DNA from: SIG603 sp964369415
GTDB taxonomy: Bacteria; Bacillota; Clostridia; Oscillospirales; Acutalibacteraceae
Direction of reading: 5' to 3'
Assembly (NCBI GenBank): GCA_964369415.1
Contig: CAYJFP010000001.1
Coordinates: 62,001-126,000, forward strand
Length of the DNA stretch: 64,000 bases
The notes under the pieces: generated by a model
The model's database searches: none
What the model was told of the DNA's origin: nothing
Seen by the model: only the letters and a program-made list of their open reading frames with translations
Program-made: the position numbers and the translations under genes
Part shown: positions 34,258 to 43,037 of the stretch, one piece after another
Numbering within the stretch: the first letter of the stretch is position 1
How the letters are laid out: every line of letters starts with the position of its first letter

Positions 34258-34530
34258 TTATCTACTAGTTTTGCCACCAGCGTGGCCTTTAAATGTTCTT
34301 GTAGGAGCAAACTCACCTAATTTGTGTCCTACCATATCTTCTGTAACATAAACGGGAACATGTTTTCTGCCGTCGTGAACAGCTATTGTATGTCCTACGA
34401 AATCAGGGAAGATCATTGAAGATCTACTCCATGTTTTGACTATCTTTTTCTCGCCGGCTTCATTCATTGCCTGAATTCTTTTAAGCAACACCGGCTGTAC
34501 AAAAGGTCCTTTTTTTAAGCTTCTGCCCAT
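34258..34530 (-). CDS. rpsS: 30S ribosomal protein S19
   Basis: 90 residues from the ATG at 34530 (MGRSLKKGPF); an upstream TTG at 34536 lies too close to AAAGGAG. Contains GHKLGEFAPTRTFKGHAG. S19 is at the top of the small-subunit head. Confidence 0.97.
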   Translation of the reverse strand: MGRSLKKGPFVQPVLLKRIQAMNEAGEKKIVKTWSRSSMIFPDFVGHTIAVHDGRKHVPVYVTEDMVGHKLGEFAPTRTFKGHAGGKTSR

Positions 34531-34550
34531 ATTCAATTAGCTCCTTTCGC

Positions 34551-35384
34551 TTACTTGCCGTTTCTTCTTCTAACGATGAATTTATCGCTAGCTTTGTGCT
34601 TGTTTCTTGTTTTATATCCAAGAGCAGGTTTACCCCAAGGAGTAACAGGTCCTGGACGACCAACTGGAGATTTACCTTCACCACCACCGTGAGGGTGATC
34701 GCATGGGTTCATAACAGAACCTCTAACTGTAGGTCTAATACCCATATGTCTTTTTCTACCAGCTTTACCGATTTTTACGTTTTCGTGGTCGATGTTACTT
34801 ACTTGACCAACTGTAGCCATGCATTTTTCAGAAACATTTCTAAGCTCTCCTGATGGAAGTCTTAAAAGTGCCATTCCGTTTTCTTTAGCCATAAGCTGAG
34901 CCATGATACCAGCAGCTCTTGCTATTTGAGCACCTTTACCAGGATAAAGCTCAATGTTATGGATAAATGTACCAACAGGCATATTTACTAGTGGTAATGC
35001 ATTACCAGGCTTGATATCAGCTTCAGGACCTGAAGTAACTTTGTCTCCAGCTTTCATTCCGTTTGCTGCTGTGATATAGCTTTTTACGCCATCTTGATAC
35101 TCGATAAGAGCTATAAAAGCACTTCTGTTTGGATCGTACTCGATGCTTAAAACAGTTGCTTCAACACCACTTTTTTGACGTTTGAAATCTATAATTCTAT
35201 ATTTTTTTCTGTTTCCGCCACCTCTGTGACGAACTGTTATTCTTCCGTAGCTGTTTCTTCCGGCGCTCTTTTTAAGCGGAGCTAAAAGGCTTTTTTCCGG
35301 ACCGTTTTTTGAAAGAATACTATAGTCTGTAACCGACATGTTACGTCTACCGTTCGTGGTCGGTTTGTAGGTTATAATTGCCAC
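34551..35384 (-). CDS. rplB: 50S ribosomal protein L2
   Basis: 277 residues from the GTG at 35384, which follows AAGGAGAG and gives the normal N-terminus (AIITYKPTTNGRRNMS). A longer in-frame start at 35465 would add unconserved residues. C-terminal NPCDHPHGGGEGKSPVGRP carries the His important near the peptidyl transferase centre. Confidence 0.97.
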   Translation of the reverse strand: MAIITYKPTTNGRRNMSVTDYSILSKNGPEKSLLAPLKKSAGRNSYGRITVRHRGGGNRKKYRIIDFKRQKSGVEATVLSIEYDPNRSAFIALIEYQDGVKSYITAANGMKAGDKVTSGPEADIKPGNALPLVNMPVGTFIHNIELYPGKGAQIARAAGIMAQLMAKENGMALLRLPSGELRNVSEKCMATVGQVSNIDHENVKIGKAGRKRHMGIRPTVRGSVMNPCDHPHGGGEGKSPVGRPGPVTPWGKPALGYKTRNKHKASDKFIVRRRNGK

Positions 35385-35479
35385 AATATTCACTCTCCTT
35401 TTTGGCTTTGCGGGGATATGGCCTCCCCATTCGTTCCGTGAATCTCTAAGACAACTTAAAGACAATCACAAAATCAAAT

Positions 35480-35770
35480 TTAAATCATTGATTCAAAAAA
35501 TTCTATTGTCTTGCTGTCTTGAGTTAAGGTTACAACTGCTTTTTTCCAGCTTCTTGTGTATCCTTGGAATCTGCCTTGGCGGCGCATTTGTCCTCTTACA
35601 TGAAGAGTGTTAACTTTGCTTACTTTTACACCGAAAAGTTCCTCAACAGCTCTTTTTACATCTATTTTAGTTGCTGCTTTTGCAACTTCAAAGGTGTATT
35701 TCTTTTCACTAACGCCACTCATTGTTTTTTCAGTGATAATTGGGCGTACAACGATTTCTTGTGCGATCAT
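35480..35770 (-). CDS. rplW: 50S ribosomal protein L23
   Basis: 96 residues, docking site for SRP and trigger factor at the tunnel exit. VVRPIITEKTM and KVSKVNTLHVRGQMRRQGR are typical. The first base overlaps the rplD stop. A 95-bp spacer separates it from rplB. Confidence 0.97.
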   Translation of the reverse strand: MIAQEIVVRPIITEKTMSGVSEKKYTFEVAKAATKIDVKRAVEELFGVKVSKVNTLHVRGQMRRQGRFQGYTRSWKKAVVTLTQDSKTIEFFESMI

Positions 35771-36393
35771 TATGCATACACCTCCTGAATTTTGCTAACT
35801 GCATCCTCAATTACGACAAATTTGTCTGCATTTAAGATATCGTAAACATTAAGTGTATTAACCTGAGTTGTTTTTACTCCCGGAATATTCTTAGCGGAAG
35901 CGATTAATTTCTTATCAACTTCAGGAAGAACAATCAATGTCTTTTTGTCTGCTCCTATATTTTTAAGAAGCTCTAAAACTGCTTTTGTTTTGTATTCGGT
36001 AACATTTGTCTCTTTAAGAACTATCATGTCTCCGCCTTGAACTTTGCTTGAAAGAGCTGATTTCATAGCTAGTCTTTTAACTTTTTTGTTAATATCAAAG
36101 CTATAATCTCTTGGCTTTGGAGCAAATGACACACCACCGTGAGTCCAGTGAGGTGCTCTTGTAGAACCTTGTCTTGCTCTACCTGTACCTTTTTGTCTCC
36201 ATGGTTTTTTACCGCCGCCTCTTACTTCTGCTCTTGTAAGTGCAGATTGTGTTCCTTGGCGTTGATTAGCTAAATAACTTCTAACCATAAGGTGCATTAC
36301 CGATACGTTGGGCTCTATGCCGAAAATAGACTCCATAAGTTCCATTTTACCGGTTTCTTTACCCTTTGAATCTAAAACGCTTACTTGTAACAT
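35770..36393 (-). CDS. rplD: 50S ribosomal protein L4
   Basis: 207 residues. The tunnel loop has RGGGKKPWRQKGTGRARQGS. In several bacteria L4 feeds back on its own operon's leader; the S10 leader upstream makes that possible here. Follows rplC by 17 bp. Confidence 0.97.
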   Translation of the reverse strand: MLQVSVLDSKGKETGKMELMESIFGIEPNVSVMHLMVRSYLANQRQGTQSALTRAEVRGGGKKPWRQKGTGRARQGSTRAPHWTHGGVSFAPKPRDYSFDINKKVKRLAMKSALSSKVQGGDMIVLKETNVTEYKTKAVLELLKNIGADKKTLIVLPEVDKKLIASAKNIPGVKTTQVNTLNVYDILNADKFVVIEDAVSKIQEVYA

Positions 36394-36410
36394 ATCTATT
36401 CCTCCTTCCC

Positions 36411-37043
36411 TTATGCTTTAACACTGTTTCTGATTACTACTGTTCCACCATTTGGACCTGGAATAGCACCTTTAACAGCGATAAGATTGTTTTCTACATC
36501 AACTTTTGCAATGCAAAGATTTTGAACAGTAACTTTCTCAGCACCTAAGTGACCTGCCATTTTAAGTCCTTTGAAAACTCTTGATGGATCAGAGTTAGCA
36601 CCGTTTGAACCACCGTGACGGTGAACAGGGCCAGTACCGTGAGACTCTTTAAGTCTTGAGAAGTTCCAGCGTTTGATAACGCCTGCATAACCTTTACCTT
36701 TGCTAGTTCCAGTTACGTCAACTTTTTCACCTGATTCAAAGACGTCAGCCTTGATTAGGTCGCCTAAGTTGTAAGAAGATATATCTTCAAGTCTAAACTC
36801 TTTAAGAGTTCTTTTTGGAGCTACATCGCCTTTTTTAAAGTGACCTGTAAGAGGTTTTGACACTCTTTGAGGTTTTTGATCGCCGAAACCTACTTGGATA
36901 GCTTCGTATCCGTCGTTTTCTTGTGTTTTAATTTGAACTACTACACAAGGTCCTGCTTCGACAACAGTTACGGGAATTACTTTTCCCTTTTCATCGAAAA
37001 TCTGTGTCATACCGATTTTCTTTCCGATAATTGCCTTTTTCAT
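36411..37043 (-). CDS. rplC: 50S ribosomal protein L3
   Basis: 210 residues starting MKKAIIGKKIGMTQIFDEKG, with the 23S-probing loop GTGPVHRHGGSNGANSDPSR. An 88-bp spacer before it (37044-37131) follows rpsJ. Confidence 0.98.
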   Translation of the reverse strand: MKKAIIGKKIGMTQIFDEKGKVIPVTVVEAGPCVVVQIKTQENDGYEAIQVGFGDQKPQRVSKPLTGHFKKGDVAPKRTLKEFRLEDISSYNLGDLIKADVFESGEKVDVTGTSKGKGYAGVIKRWNFSRLKESHGTGPVHRHGGSNGANSDPSRVFKGLKMAGHLGAEKVTVQNLCIAKVDVENNLIAVKGAIPGPNGGTVVIRNSVKA

Positions 37044-37131
37044 TTTTGGAGCATCCTTTCTTTTTTGGTTATTGGTTAACAGTGGGGCAAATATCCTCTG
37101 CTAACATGACCCTCCGACCTGTAGGTTGAAA

Positions 37132-37443
37132 TTATAATTTAATTTCTATTTCAACACCGGCGGGGAGCTCAAGACCCATTAACGCTTCAACTGTTTTGTT
37201 GCTAGGTCTTAAAATGTCGATAAGTCTTTTGTGTGTTCTCATCTCGAATTGTTCACGGCTATCTTTGTACTTATGAACCGCACGAAGAATTGTGATGATT
37301 TGTCTCTCGGTTGGTAGTGGTACCGGACCTGAAACTCTTGCACCTGTTCTTTTTGCTGTTTGTACAATCTTAGCTGCTGAAGTATCAACTAATTGATGAT
37401 CGTAACCCTTAATTCTTATCCTTATTTTTTCTTTGACTGCCAC
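37132..37443 (-). CDS. rpsJ: 30S ribosomal protein S10
   Basis: 103 residues; KIRIRIKGYDHQLVDTSA and SGPVPLPTERQIITI are diagnostic. Also the NusE partner in antitermination. GTG start at 37443 after AAGGAGG. First gene of the S10-spc-alpha cluster, preceded by the structured leader. Confidence 0.98.
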   Translation of the reverse strand: MAVKEKIRIRIKGYDHQLVDTSAAKIVQTAKRTGARVSGPVPLPTERQIITILRAVHKYKDSREQFEMRTHKRLIDILRPSNKTVEALMGLELPAGVEIEIKL

Positions 37444-37762
37444 TGTAATCGCCTCCTTAAAATTTTGGTAGTTGGCGGGCGGAGTGTTTCACTCTGCATT
37501 TAAGCCAAAAGGCTTACCACCCTTCCGGGTGTTCGCTGCTTCCGGCATAAAAAAACGGATTCGCCTATAAAAGCGAAATCCGGGTAAAGAGCAGCACTCA
37601 CACATAAAACATCCCTGATAAAATGGCCTATAGATGTAAACACCTACGGTTCCCTATCTTTAAATGTCTTTCGCCCGGTTTAAAATCGGACATACTCGGC
37701 GAAAAAACCAACGGAAATCCGTTGCAACCTCTCGCTTCATCGCATATCTGTCGCAGTCACGC
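37444..37762 (-). promoter_or_regulatory. S10 operon leader with internal terminator (putative attenuator)
   Basis: About 320 nt of untranslated leader between the promoter and rpsJ on the minus strand. It contains a CAACGGA/TCCGTTG hairpin (about 37708-37725), several GC-rich segments and, about 105 nt before rpsJ, a full intrinsic terminator. The layout suggests transcription attenuation of ribosomal protein synthesis. I do not recognise a named RNA family in it. Confidence 0.65.
37549..37582 (-). terminator. Terminator/attenuator hairpin in the S10 leader
   Basis: On the minus strand CGGATTTCGC (37582-37573) pairs with GGCGAATCCG (37565-37556) with one mismatch, followed by T7. It is placed inside the leader of an essential operon, so it must be conditional. 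Confidence 0.8.
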
Positions 37763-37768
37763 CTAAGT

Positions 37769-37797
37769 ATAATACCATAAACTATGTATAAATGCAA
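37769..37797 (-). promoter_or_regulatory. Promoter of the S10-spc-alpha ribosomal cluster
   Basis: On the minus strand -35 TTGCAT (37797-37792), 17-bp spacer, -10 TATTAT (37774-37769) with an upstream TG (extended -10). Confidence 0.8.
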
Positions 37798-38029
37798 GTC
37801 TTTTTTTTATTTTTTTAAGTTTTTTTGTATTCTACAATATATATGCAGTAAATGAATCGCTTTCTATATATAGTATAGAGGATGATTCACTTTTGAAACT
37901 GGCGTATGATAAAACAGTATAGGGGGCAATCCTGTATGAACGTACTAAACATTGGATTAACCAGCATAAGCGGTCAAATAGTATCGCCCCTACGATTTTA
38001 TCAATATTTTTGGTTCCTTCACTTTATAT
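37798..38029. other. Intergenic region between rpsJ leader and GH43 gene
   Basis: Holds an imperfect hairpin with TGAATC...GATTCA ends and an inner CTTTCTATA/TATAGAG stem (about 37852-37890), which may terminate the GH43 transcript, and the short inverted element at 37917-37993. No coding sequence supported. Confidence 0.6.
37917..37993. repeat. Short element with GTAGGGGCGAT-type inverted ends
   Basis: Starts GTATAGGGGGCAAT and ends ATCGCCCCTAC, which read in reverse is GTAGGGGCGAT. The 77-bp segment resembles degenerate intergenic repeats with GTAGGGGCGA ends that occur in many gut Firmicutes. A single copy here, so the assignment is tentative. Confidence 0.4.
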
Positions 38030-39655
38030 TTAAAAGTCGCTGTACTCAAAGTAATCAAAATCTACATGATTACCTGTTTTTTCTTTATTGGAACTAGTGT
38101 ATATTCCGACAAATGAGCCTGTGTGCACGTCGTTTAAGTCCGCCGATATTACTCTGCCGTCTATTACACCGCCGATATTTGTCCATTCTTTAGCCTTGGT
38201 TTTATAGAAGAATCTGTACTCTTGCTCTCTTCCTTCGACTTTAAGCCATATTTTATCGGTTTCTGCAATTTCTATTGTTTCTATTATAGTGTCTTCCTTT
38301 TGGAATCTACTAATCGCCGATAATTTCAGTTTGCCGTCCTCTTTTTTCACGCTTAGTCTTAGGTGTGAGGCATAAGTTATATAAGAAGTAAGTCCAAACT
38401 CTTCCTTTTCGTTTAAATTAAATTCTACCTTTGTCCCAGCAAAAAAGTTCCAAGCGGTTTGTCTTCTTCCTAAAAATGAAACGTCGCCGTCTTCTGTTAT
38501 ATTTTGCTCTTTCATTTTAAGCCTTAGATAGCCTTTTCTTTCGCTTAAAGAATAAAAGTCCTTATCCATATTTCTTATGGCACACCAGAACAACTCAAGC
38601 TTTTCATCGTCAAAGTGGCTACACACACTCTTAGAATGTGCAAAAGACGGCTGTAAATCTGGAAATGGGTATTCCTCTTCTATTTTTCCTGTAAGCGGGC
38701 TTACTATAGGGCCAAACTCGTCTTCCCACACCATTGGCGCTAAAAATGTCTCACGGCCTAAGTTTCTATAGTATCCACCAAAAGAAAATGTTAAATTCTC
38801 ATCGCCATAGTATCCACCACGAGGTCTTGAGCCTAGACAAACCATGTACCACTCGCCGTTTTGCGTTTCGACTATATCGGCATGTCCTACGTTGTGAATT
38901 GGATAGGTTCTGTGCAAATGCTTGTGAGACAGAATCGGATTTCTCGGACTTGCCTCGTACGGGCCAAAGAGATTCTTACTTCTTGCCATTGTCACGGTGT
39001 GGAAGTGGAGCGTGCCGCCCTCGGCAATCAATAGATAGTAGTAGCCGTCTTTCTTATATATATGTGGCCCTTCTGGATAAATTCCGCCGTATCCGTCCCA
39101 TAGTATGTGCTTTTCACCGATTAGTTCAAACTTTTCAAGGTCAATTTCCTGTATCCAAATCTCTGCATCACTTAGTACATCTGTCGATAATTTTTGCCTA
39201 TTTGCATGAAAATACGCCTTGCCGTCGTCGTCAAAGAATAGCGAGCTGTCGATTCCTGGTGCATCTTCTAAATAATGAACCTCTGACCACGGACCCGCCG
39301 GATTTTTTGCCGTGATGATGAAATTATACTCAAGGCTAGGCCAAGTTTTTCCAACACATGTAGAGGTTATGTAAAAAGTACCATTATGCTCTCTAATCGT
39401 ACAAGCTTGAACACCACCTGAAACATTTACGTCTAATTTAAGTCCTTGCTCTTTTCTATCTATAGCGTTTGTGATTTGAGTCCAGTTGACTAGATCTTTG
39501 CTATGCCAAACAGGAATAGACGGGAAAAATTCAAAAGATGAATTGACTAAATAATAGTCCTCTCCAACACGGCAAATAGATGGGTCGGGGTAAAATCCGC
39601 TTATTATCGGGTTTTTAAATGTCTTTTTTTCTTCATAGTAATTATATGGTTTCAT
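38030..39655 (-). CDS. Glycoside hydrolase family 43 (beta-xylosidase/arabinofuranosidase type)
   Basis: 541 residues without a signal peptide. An N-terminal five-bladed propeller (about 15-320) has the catalytic base Asp in GFYPDPSI (about 20-27), the pKa-tuning Asp in PGIDSSLFF and the acid Glu in YPEGPHIY. The C-terminal part (about 340-541) is a concanavalin-like beta-sandwich typical of the xylosidase subgroup. Should cleave xylo- or arabino-oligosaccharides. Last gene of a minus-strand run downstream of GDPD; an ATG with GGAG starts it. Confidence 0.88.
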   Translation of the reverse strand: MKPYNYYEEKKTFKNPIISGFYPDPSICRVGEDYYLVNSSFEFFPSIPVWHSKDLVNWTQITNAIDRKEQGLKLDVNVSGGVQACTIREHNGTFYITSTCVGKTWPSLEYNFIITAKNPAGPWSEVHYLEDAPGIDSSLFFDDDGKAYFHANRQKLSTDVLSDAEIWIQEIDLEKFELIGEKHILWDGYGGIYPEGPHIYKKDGYYYLLIAEGGTLHFHTVTMARSKNLFGPYEASPRNPILSHKHLHRTYPIHNVGHADIVETQNGEWYMVCLGSRPRGGYYGDENLTFSFGGYYRNLGRETFLAPMVWEDEFGPIVSPLTGKIEEEYPFPDLQPSFAHSKSVCSHFDDEKLELFWCAIRNMDKDFYSLSERKGYLRLKMKEQNITEDGDVSFLGRRQTAWNFFAGTKVEFNLNEKEEFGLTSYITYASHLRLSVKKEDGKLKLSAISRFQKEDTIIETIEIAETDKIWLKVEGREQEYRFFYKTKAKEWTNIGGVIDGRVISADLNDVHTGSFVGIYTSSNKEKTGNHVDFDYFEYSDF

Positions 39656-39665
39656 GTTTATCTCC

Positions 39666-40373
39666 TTATTTTAAAATTTCGGGATAGTTTGTAATTATAG
39701 CATCCACACCTAAATCTTGAAGTCTTAAGGCTTCATCTTTGTCGTTTACCGTCCATACGTTCACACCGATTTTTTTACTCTTTATTTTTTCTACGATTTT
39801 TCTAGTCACGCATTCATGAATGGGATGTGTAAAGTCAAACTTGTTTTTCTCTAAATATTCTTCGATACCAAGAAAATTTGCACCATAAAGTGCGGCGGTT
39901 TTGACAGTTTTGTCAATTTCTTTCATGTCGGCAGTCGCCTGATGGTCAAAAGAGGATATTATCACCCTGTCTAAAAGTCCGCTTTCTTTCACCTCTTTAT
40001 AGACAAGCTCGGTCGTCTTTCTATTATAGTATATAGGCGAAGTCTTAATTTCAATATTCAGTGTCATTGTGTTTTTTGATATAAAATCCAAAACCTCTTT
40101 AAGTGTCGGGATTTTTTCGCCCTTAAACTCAGGCGAAAACCAGTAGCCGTAGTCATACTTCAAAAGCTCGTCATAGGTCATTTTTGCGACTAAGCCTTCT
40201 CCGTTAGATGTACGCTTAATGTCCTCGTCATGTATAACCACAAGTTTTTCGTCTTTTGTAAGATGTACGTCAAGCTCGATTCCGTCGGCGCCTTGCTCTA
40301 ATGCCAAATAAAAAGCCGCCATTGTGTTTTCAGGCGCTAGACCGCTTGCCCCTCTATGTGCGTAAATTTTCAT
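39666..40373 (-). CDS. Glycerophosphodiester phosphodiesterase
   Basis: 235-residue GDPD TIM barrel releasing glycerol 3-phosphate from glycerophosphodiesters. N-terminal HRGASGLAPENTMAAF (6-21), GADGIELDVHLTKD with metal-site Glu/Asp (about 30-43), VIHDE (47-51), and the EIKTSP segment near 108. No signal peptide, so cytosolic. Its start overlaps the GT2 gene stop by 4 bp. Confidence 0.92.
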   Translation of the reverse strand: MKIYAHRGASGLAPENTMAAFYLALEQGADGIELDVHLTKDEKLVVIHDEDIKRTSNGEGLVAKMTYDELLKYDYGYWFSPEFKGEKIPTLKEVLDFISKNTMTLNIEIKTSPIYYNRKTTELVYKEVKESGLLDRVIISSFDHQATADMKEIDKTVKTAALYGANFLGIEEYLEKNKFDFTHPIHECVTRKIVEKIKSKKIGVNVWTVNDKDEALRLQDLGVDAIITNYPEILK

Positions 40374-41221
40374 AGACTTACCTCTTTATATATTTGATAT
40401 ATCTCTTTGTTTTCGCTGATTTTTTCAAGGAAATATTCTATCGTTTCCTTAGAGGGTATTTTCTGATTTAGCACTTCGCCTCTTGCATTTAGCTTTTTAA
40501 AATGCTCTGATAACATCTGTAAGGACTCGCCGTAATGTGAATTTTCGTTTTCCTTAAGCTTTTTGTATGTGTTTGTCGTATGAAGCCTGTAGAAATATGC
40601 CGTATCTTCACAAAACATCGGCTCAGTTATCAGTGAGGCTTTGAGAATAAAATCCCAGTCGTGGATGTACTTGTACTCCCTAAAGCCTCCAATTTTTTCA
40701 TAAATATCTCTTGTAAAAAGCAGATTTCCCGTGCTTATGGCGCAGTTGCCCTCTAGTAAAGTAAGGCTTACTAGAGGCTGCCTTGACGCCTTTTCCTGTA
40801 TCTCATTAAAATAATCCGTCTCTTCTGTTTTGACTATTTTTTCACTCTCGTCCACACAAACAATTTTGCTAAAGGCTATTTCAGAATTTTGAGACTCCAT
40901 CTTTTTAATCATCGATGAAAATCTATCTTTTTCGTAAAAATCATCTGTATTTATGACTGTAAGATAGTCGCCTGTTGCATTTTTAAGCCCTTCATTTATG
41001 CTAAAATGTGCACCTTTGTTCTTTTGGTGCTTTATAAACTTGACATTCTTCCTGCTTTTTATCAAATTTTCTATTATCACCGCAGTATTATCTGAAGAGC
41101 AGTCGTCTATAATAATCACTTCTATCTCAGAATAACTTTGCTCAAAAACCGAATTTAGGCACTTTTCTATAAACTTTTCGTGATTGTACGACGGCGCTAT
41201 AACGCTTATGGTTTTGTTCAT
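40370..41221 (-). CDS. Family 2 glycosyltransferase
   Basis: 283 residues with the GT-A nucleotide-sugar motif ISVIAPSYNHEKFIEKCLNS (4-23), IIIDDCSSDNT (35-45) and the metal-binding INTDDFY (about 93-99), then HDWDFILKA in the acceptor region. Part of a polysaccharide cluster; donor and acceptor sugars unknown. Confidence 0.9.
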   Translation of the reverse strand: MNKTISVIAPSYNHEKFIEKCLNSVFEQSYSEIEVIIIDDCSSDNTAVIIENLIKSRKNVKFIKHQKNKGAHFSINEGLKNATGDYLTVINTDDFYEKDRFSSMIKKMESQNSEIAFSKIVCVDESEKIVKTEETDYFNEIQEKASRQPLVSLTLLEGNCAISTGNLLFTRDIYEKIGGFREYKYIHDWDFILKASLITEPMFCEDTAYFYRLHTTNTYKKLKENENSHYGESLQMLSEHFKKLNARGEVLNQKIPSKETIEYFLEKISENKEIYQIYKEVSL

Positions 41222-41226
41222 AAATG

Positions 41227-43026
41227 CTACCTGCTTTCCGATATGAGTTTTGTGATTTCAAGTAAAGTACTGCCATGTGTTTCGTCAGGCTCTAAATAAG
41301 TGCCCTCTGCCCACTCGTTCCATGCGTTGATGAAGACTATCTTCTCTTCTCTTTCATTGAATAGGCACTCGTATTCTTTCACTTTTAGTAGCCATCTTTT
41401 ATAGTCATCAGGCGAAAAGTTGTGAAAAACCGAGGCGCCCTCCATTCTTCTTGCAGTGTTGTCCCACTTCATCATTGCGGCTCTAAACACTGTCTCATCT
41501 TCAAACAAACTGCCATCACTTCTGTTTGCAAGCTCGCTGTAATCGTAAACAGCACCGTGAAAATCAGGATTTACTTCGTCCAAGAGCATGGTTATCTCTT
41601 TGGGGTTCATGTCGTGCGGTGGAAACTCTACTAAGGCGTCCGCCCCATAATTTTTAGCCACCACGCCCTCGTGTTTCACCACTGCGATATAAATTTCCGT
41701 GCCGTGCTTTTTCGCATGATTTCGCCATGTTTCAATGGTTTCCTTGCCGTTTTCTAGCTTGTCGATTCTGTAAATCAGCACCAACGGCTTGCCGTTTACG
41801 GTGATATATCTTTCATCTTTTATGACATGCATTATGTCGTCGATAAACCTTTCGTCGCTGTCCTTTTCGTGGACTTGCTCCATTAGGACTTTCGACTCCA
41901 TTCCGTCCCATCTTTTTGTCCAGTTTTCGTTCGCCCAGCATATACAAAACGGCAAGTCTATGCTTTTATCCTTTATTATGTTGTCCATCGGCTTTTCAAG
42001 AAGTCTCTTGCCGTTGAACCAATAATAGTAATAGCAAAATCCGTGTATGCCGTGTTTTTTCGCCATTTCTGCCTGTTTCTTCTGAATGTCCTTGGTGTTA
42101 ATTAAGTCGTAGTAAGCTAAATCTGCAGGTTTTCGCTCTTGGTCGTGCCCTTTAAACATCGGCTTAGCCCTTTTTACATTGACCCACTCGGTAAAGCCCT
42201 TTCCCCACCACTCATTATTTTCAGCAATAGCATGAAACTGCGGAAGGTAAAAAGTCAAGAACCTGACACCGCTATCGCCTTTTGTGATTCTTCTGTGCAC
42301 TAGCACTTTGTCTATGTGGTAAATCTTCAATTTATTTTCTAAAATAGAATTAATCTTCTCATCAATTTCAGTTATATTTTCGTTTTTTACCGCAAAAATA
42401 CCTCTTTTAATACAGTTAAGCCTTGGGTACTTGATATAGTCCTTTTTAATATGCGTATGAAACTTGCCCTTTACTTCAAAATTGTCGTAGTCAGCGTAAA
42501 TCAAATAGGGCTTACCCTTTAAATTAATACACTCCACTATCAAAGAAAGCGCATTTTTATCGGCTATATCGCACATATCCATCACCACGATATAGTCTTC
42601 GGTTATATTTATATTTTCGAAATAGATATTAAAATTCTTATAATTTTGACTGTCCATTGACTCTAAAAAATCTGCCTTAAATTCGTCTTTTCCTAAGGCT
42701 AAAACCGCAATTTTTGGCTGATATTTTTGAATCAAAACCCATTCATCGGGAATTTTCTCCGATTCAAATTCATAATCATATTTATAAATGCTAAGTCCGC
42801 TTTTAAGTGCACTTTCCTTGTCTTGATACTTATTTTTTGCCTTGCTTATCGTGCCTTTGAAACCACGAGTCTTAAGGCTTATCGACAATTTTTTAAAAGT
42901 CATTCCCAAACCTTGATTTTTCACGGCGGAAAAGACTTTTTTTGTAAAGCTTTTTAGCCCTCTAAGATTGCTCTTAGAGGGCTTATTGTCATTATTAATT
43001 TTTGCCTTGTTTTTAGGATTTTCCAT
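41227..43026 (-). CDS. WbsX-type protein (GH99-like) with an N-terminal extension
   Basis: 599 residues from the ATG at 43026; an in-frame start at 43104 would overlap rfbB by 67 bp. Residues about 245-599 form a glycosyl-hydrolase-99-like WbsX domain (RFLTFYLPQFHAI, NNEWWGKGFTEW, WANENWTKRW, INAWNEWAEG), found in O-antigen and rhamnan clusters. The N-terminal 240 residues have a basic beginning and an IYADYD segment like a degenerate GT-A domain. Function in surface glycan assembly is inferred from the neighbours. Confidence 0.82.
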   Translation of the reverse strand: MENPKNKAKINNDNKPSKSNLRGLKSFTKKVFSAVKNQGLGMTFKKLSISLKTRGFKGTISKAKNKYQDKESALKSGLSIYKYDYEFESEKIPDEWVLIQKYQPKIAVLALGKDEFKADFLESMDSQNYKNFNIYFENINITEDYIVVMDMCDIADKNALSLIVECINLKGKPYLIYADYDNFEVKGKFHTHIKKDYIKYPRLNCIKRGIFAVKNENITEIDEKINSILENKLKIYHIDKVLVHRRITKGDSGVRFLTFYLPQFHAIAENNEWWGKGFTEWVNVKRAKPMFKGHDQERKPADLAYYDLINTKDIQKKQAEMAKKHGIHGFCYYYYWFNGKRLLEKPMDNIIKDKSIDLPFCICWANENWTKRWDGMESKVLMEQVHEKDSDERFIDDIMHVIKDERYITVNGKPLVLIYRIDKLENGKETIETWRNHAKKHGTEIYIAVVKHEGVVAKNYGADALVEFPPHDMNPKEITMLLDEVNPDFHGAVYDYSELANRSDGSLFEDETVFRAAMMKWDNTARRMEGASVFHNFSPDDYKRWLLKVKEYECLFNEREEKIVFINAWNEWAEGTYLEPDETHGSTLLEITKLISESR

Positions 43027-43037
43027 TTTTAAAAAAC

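Noticed and set aside
34236..34316. N-terminal extension of rplV
   Set aside because: The extra 27 residues overlap rpsS and are not part of L22; AAAGGAGAG supports the later ATG.
37906..38097. Small plus-strand ORF
   Set aside because: Overlaps the short inverted element and the GH43 3' end on the other strand; no conserved product or ribosome site.
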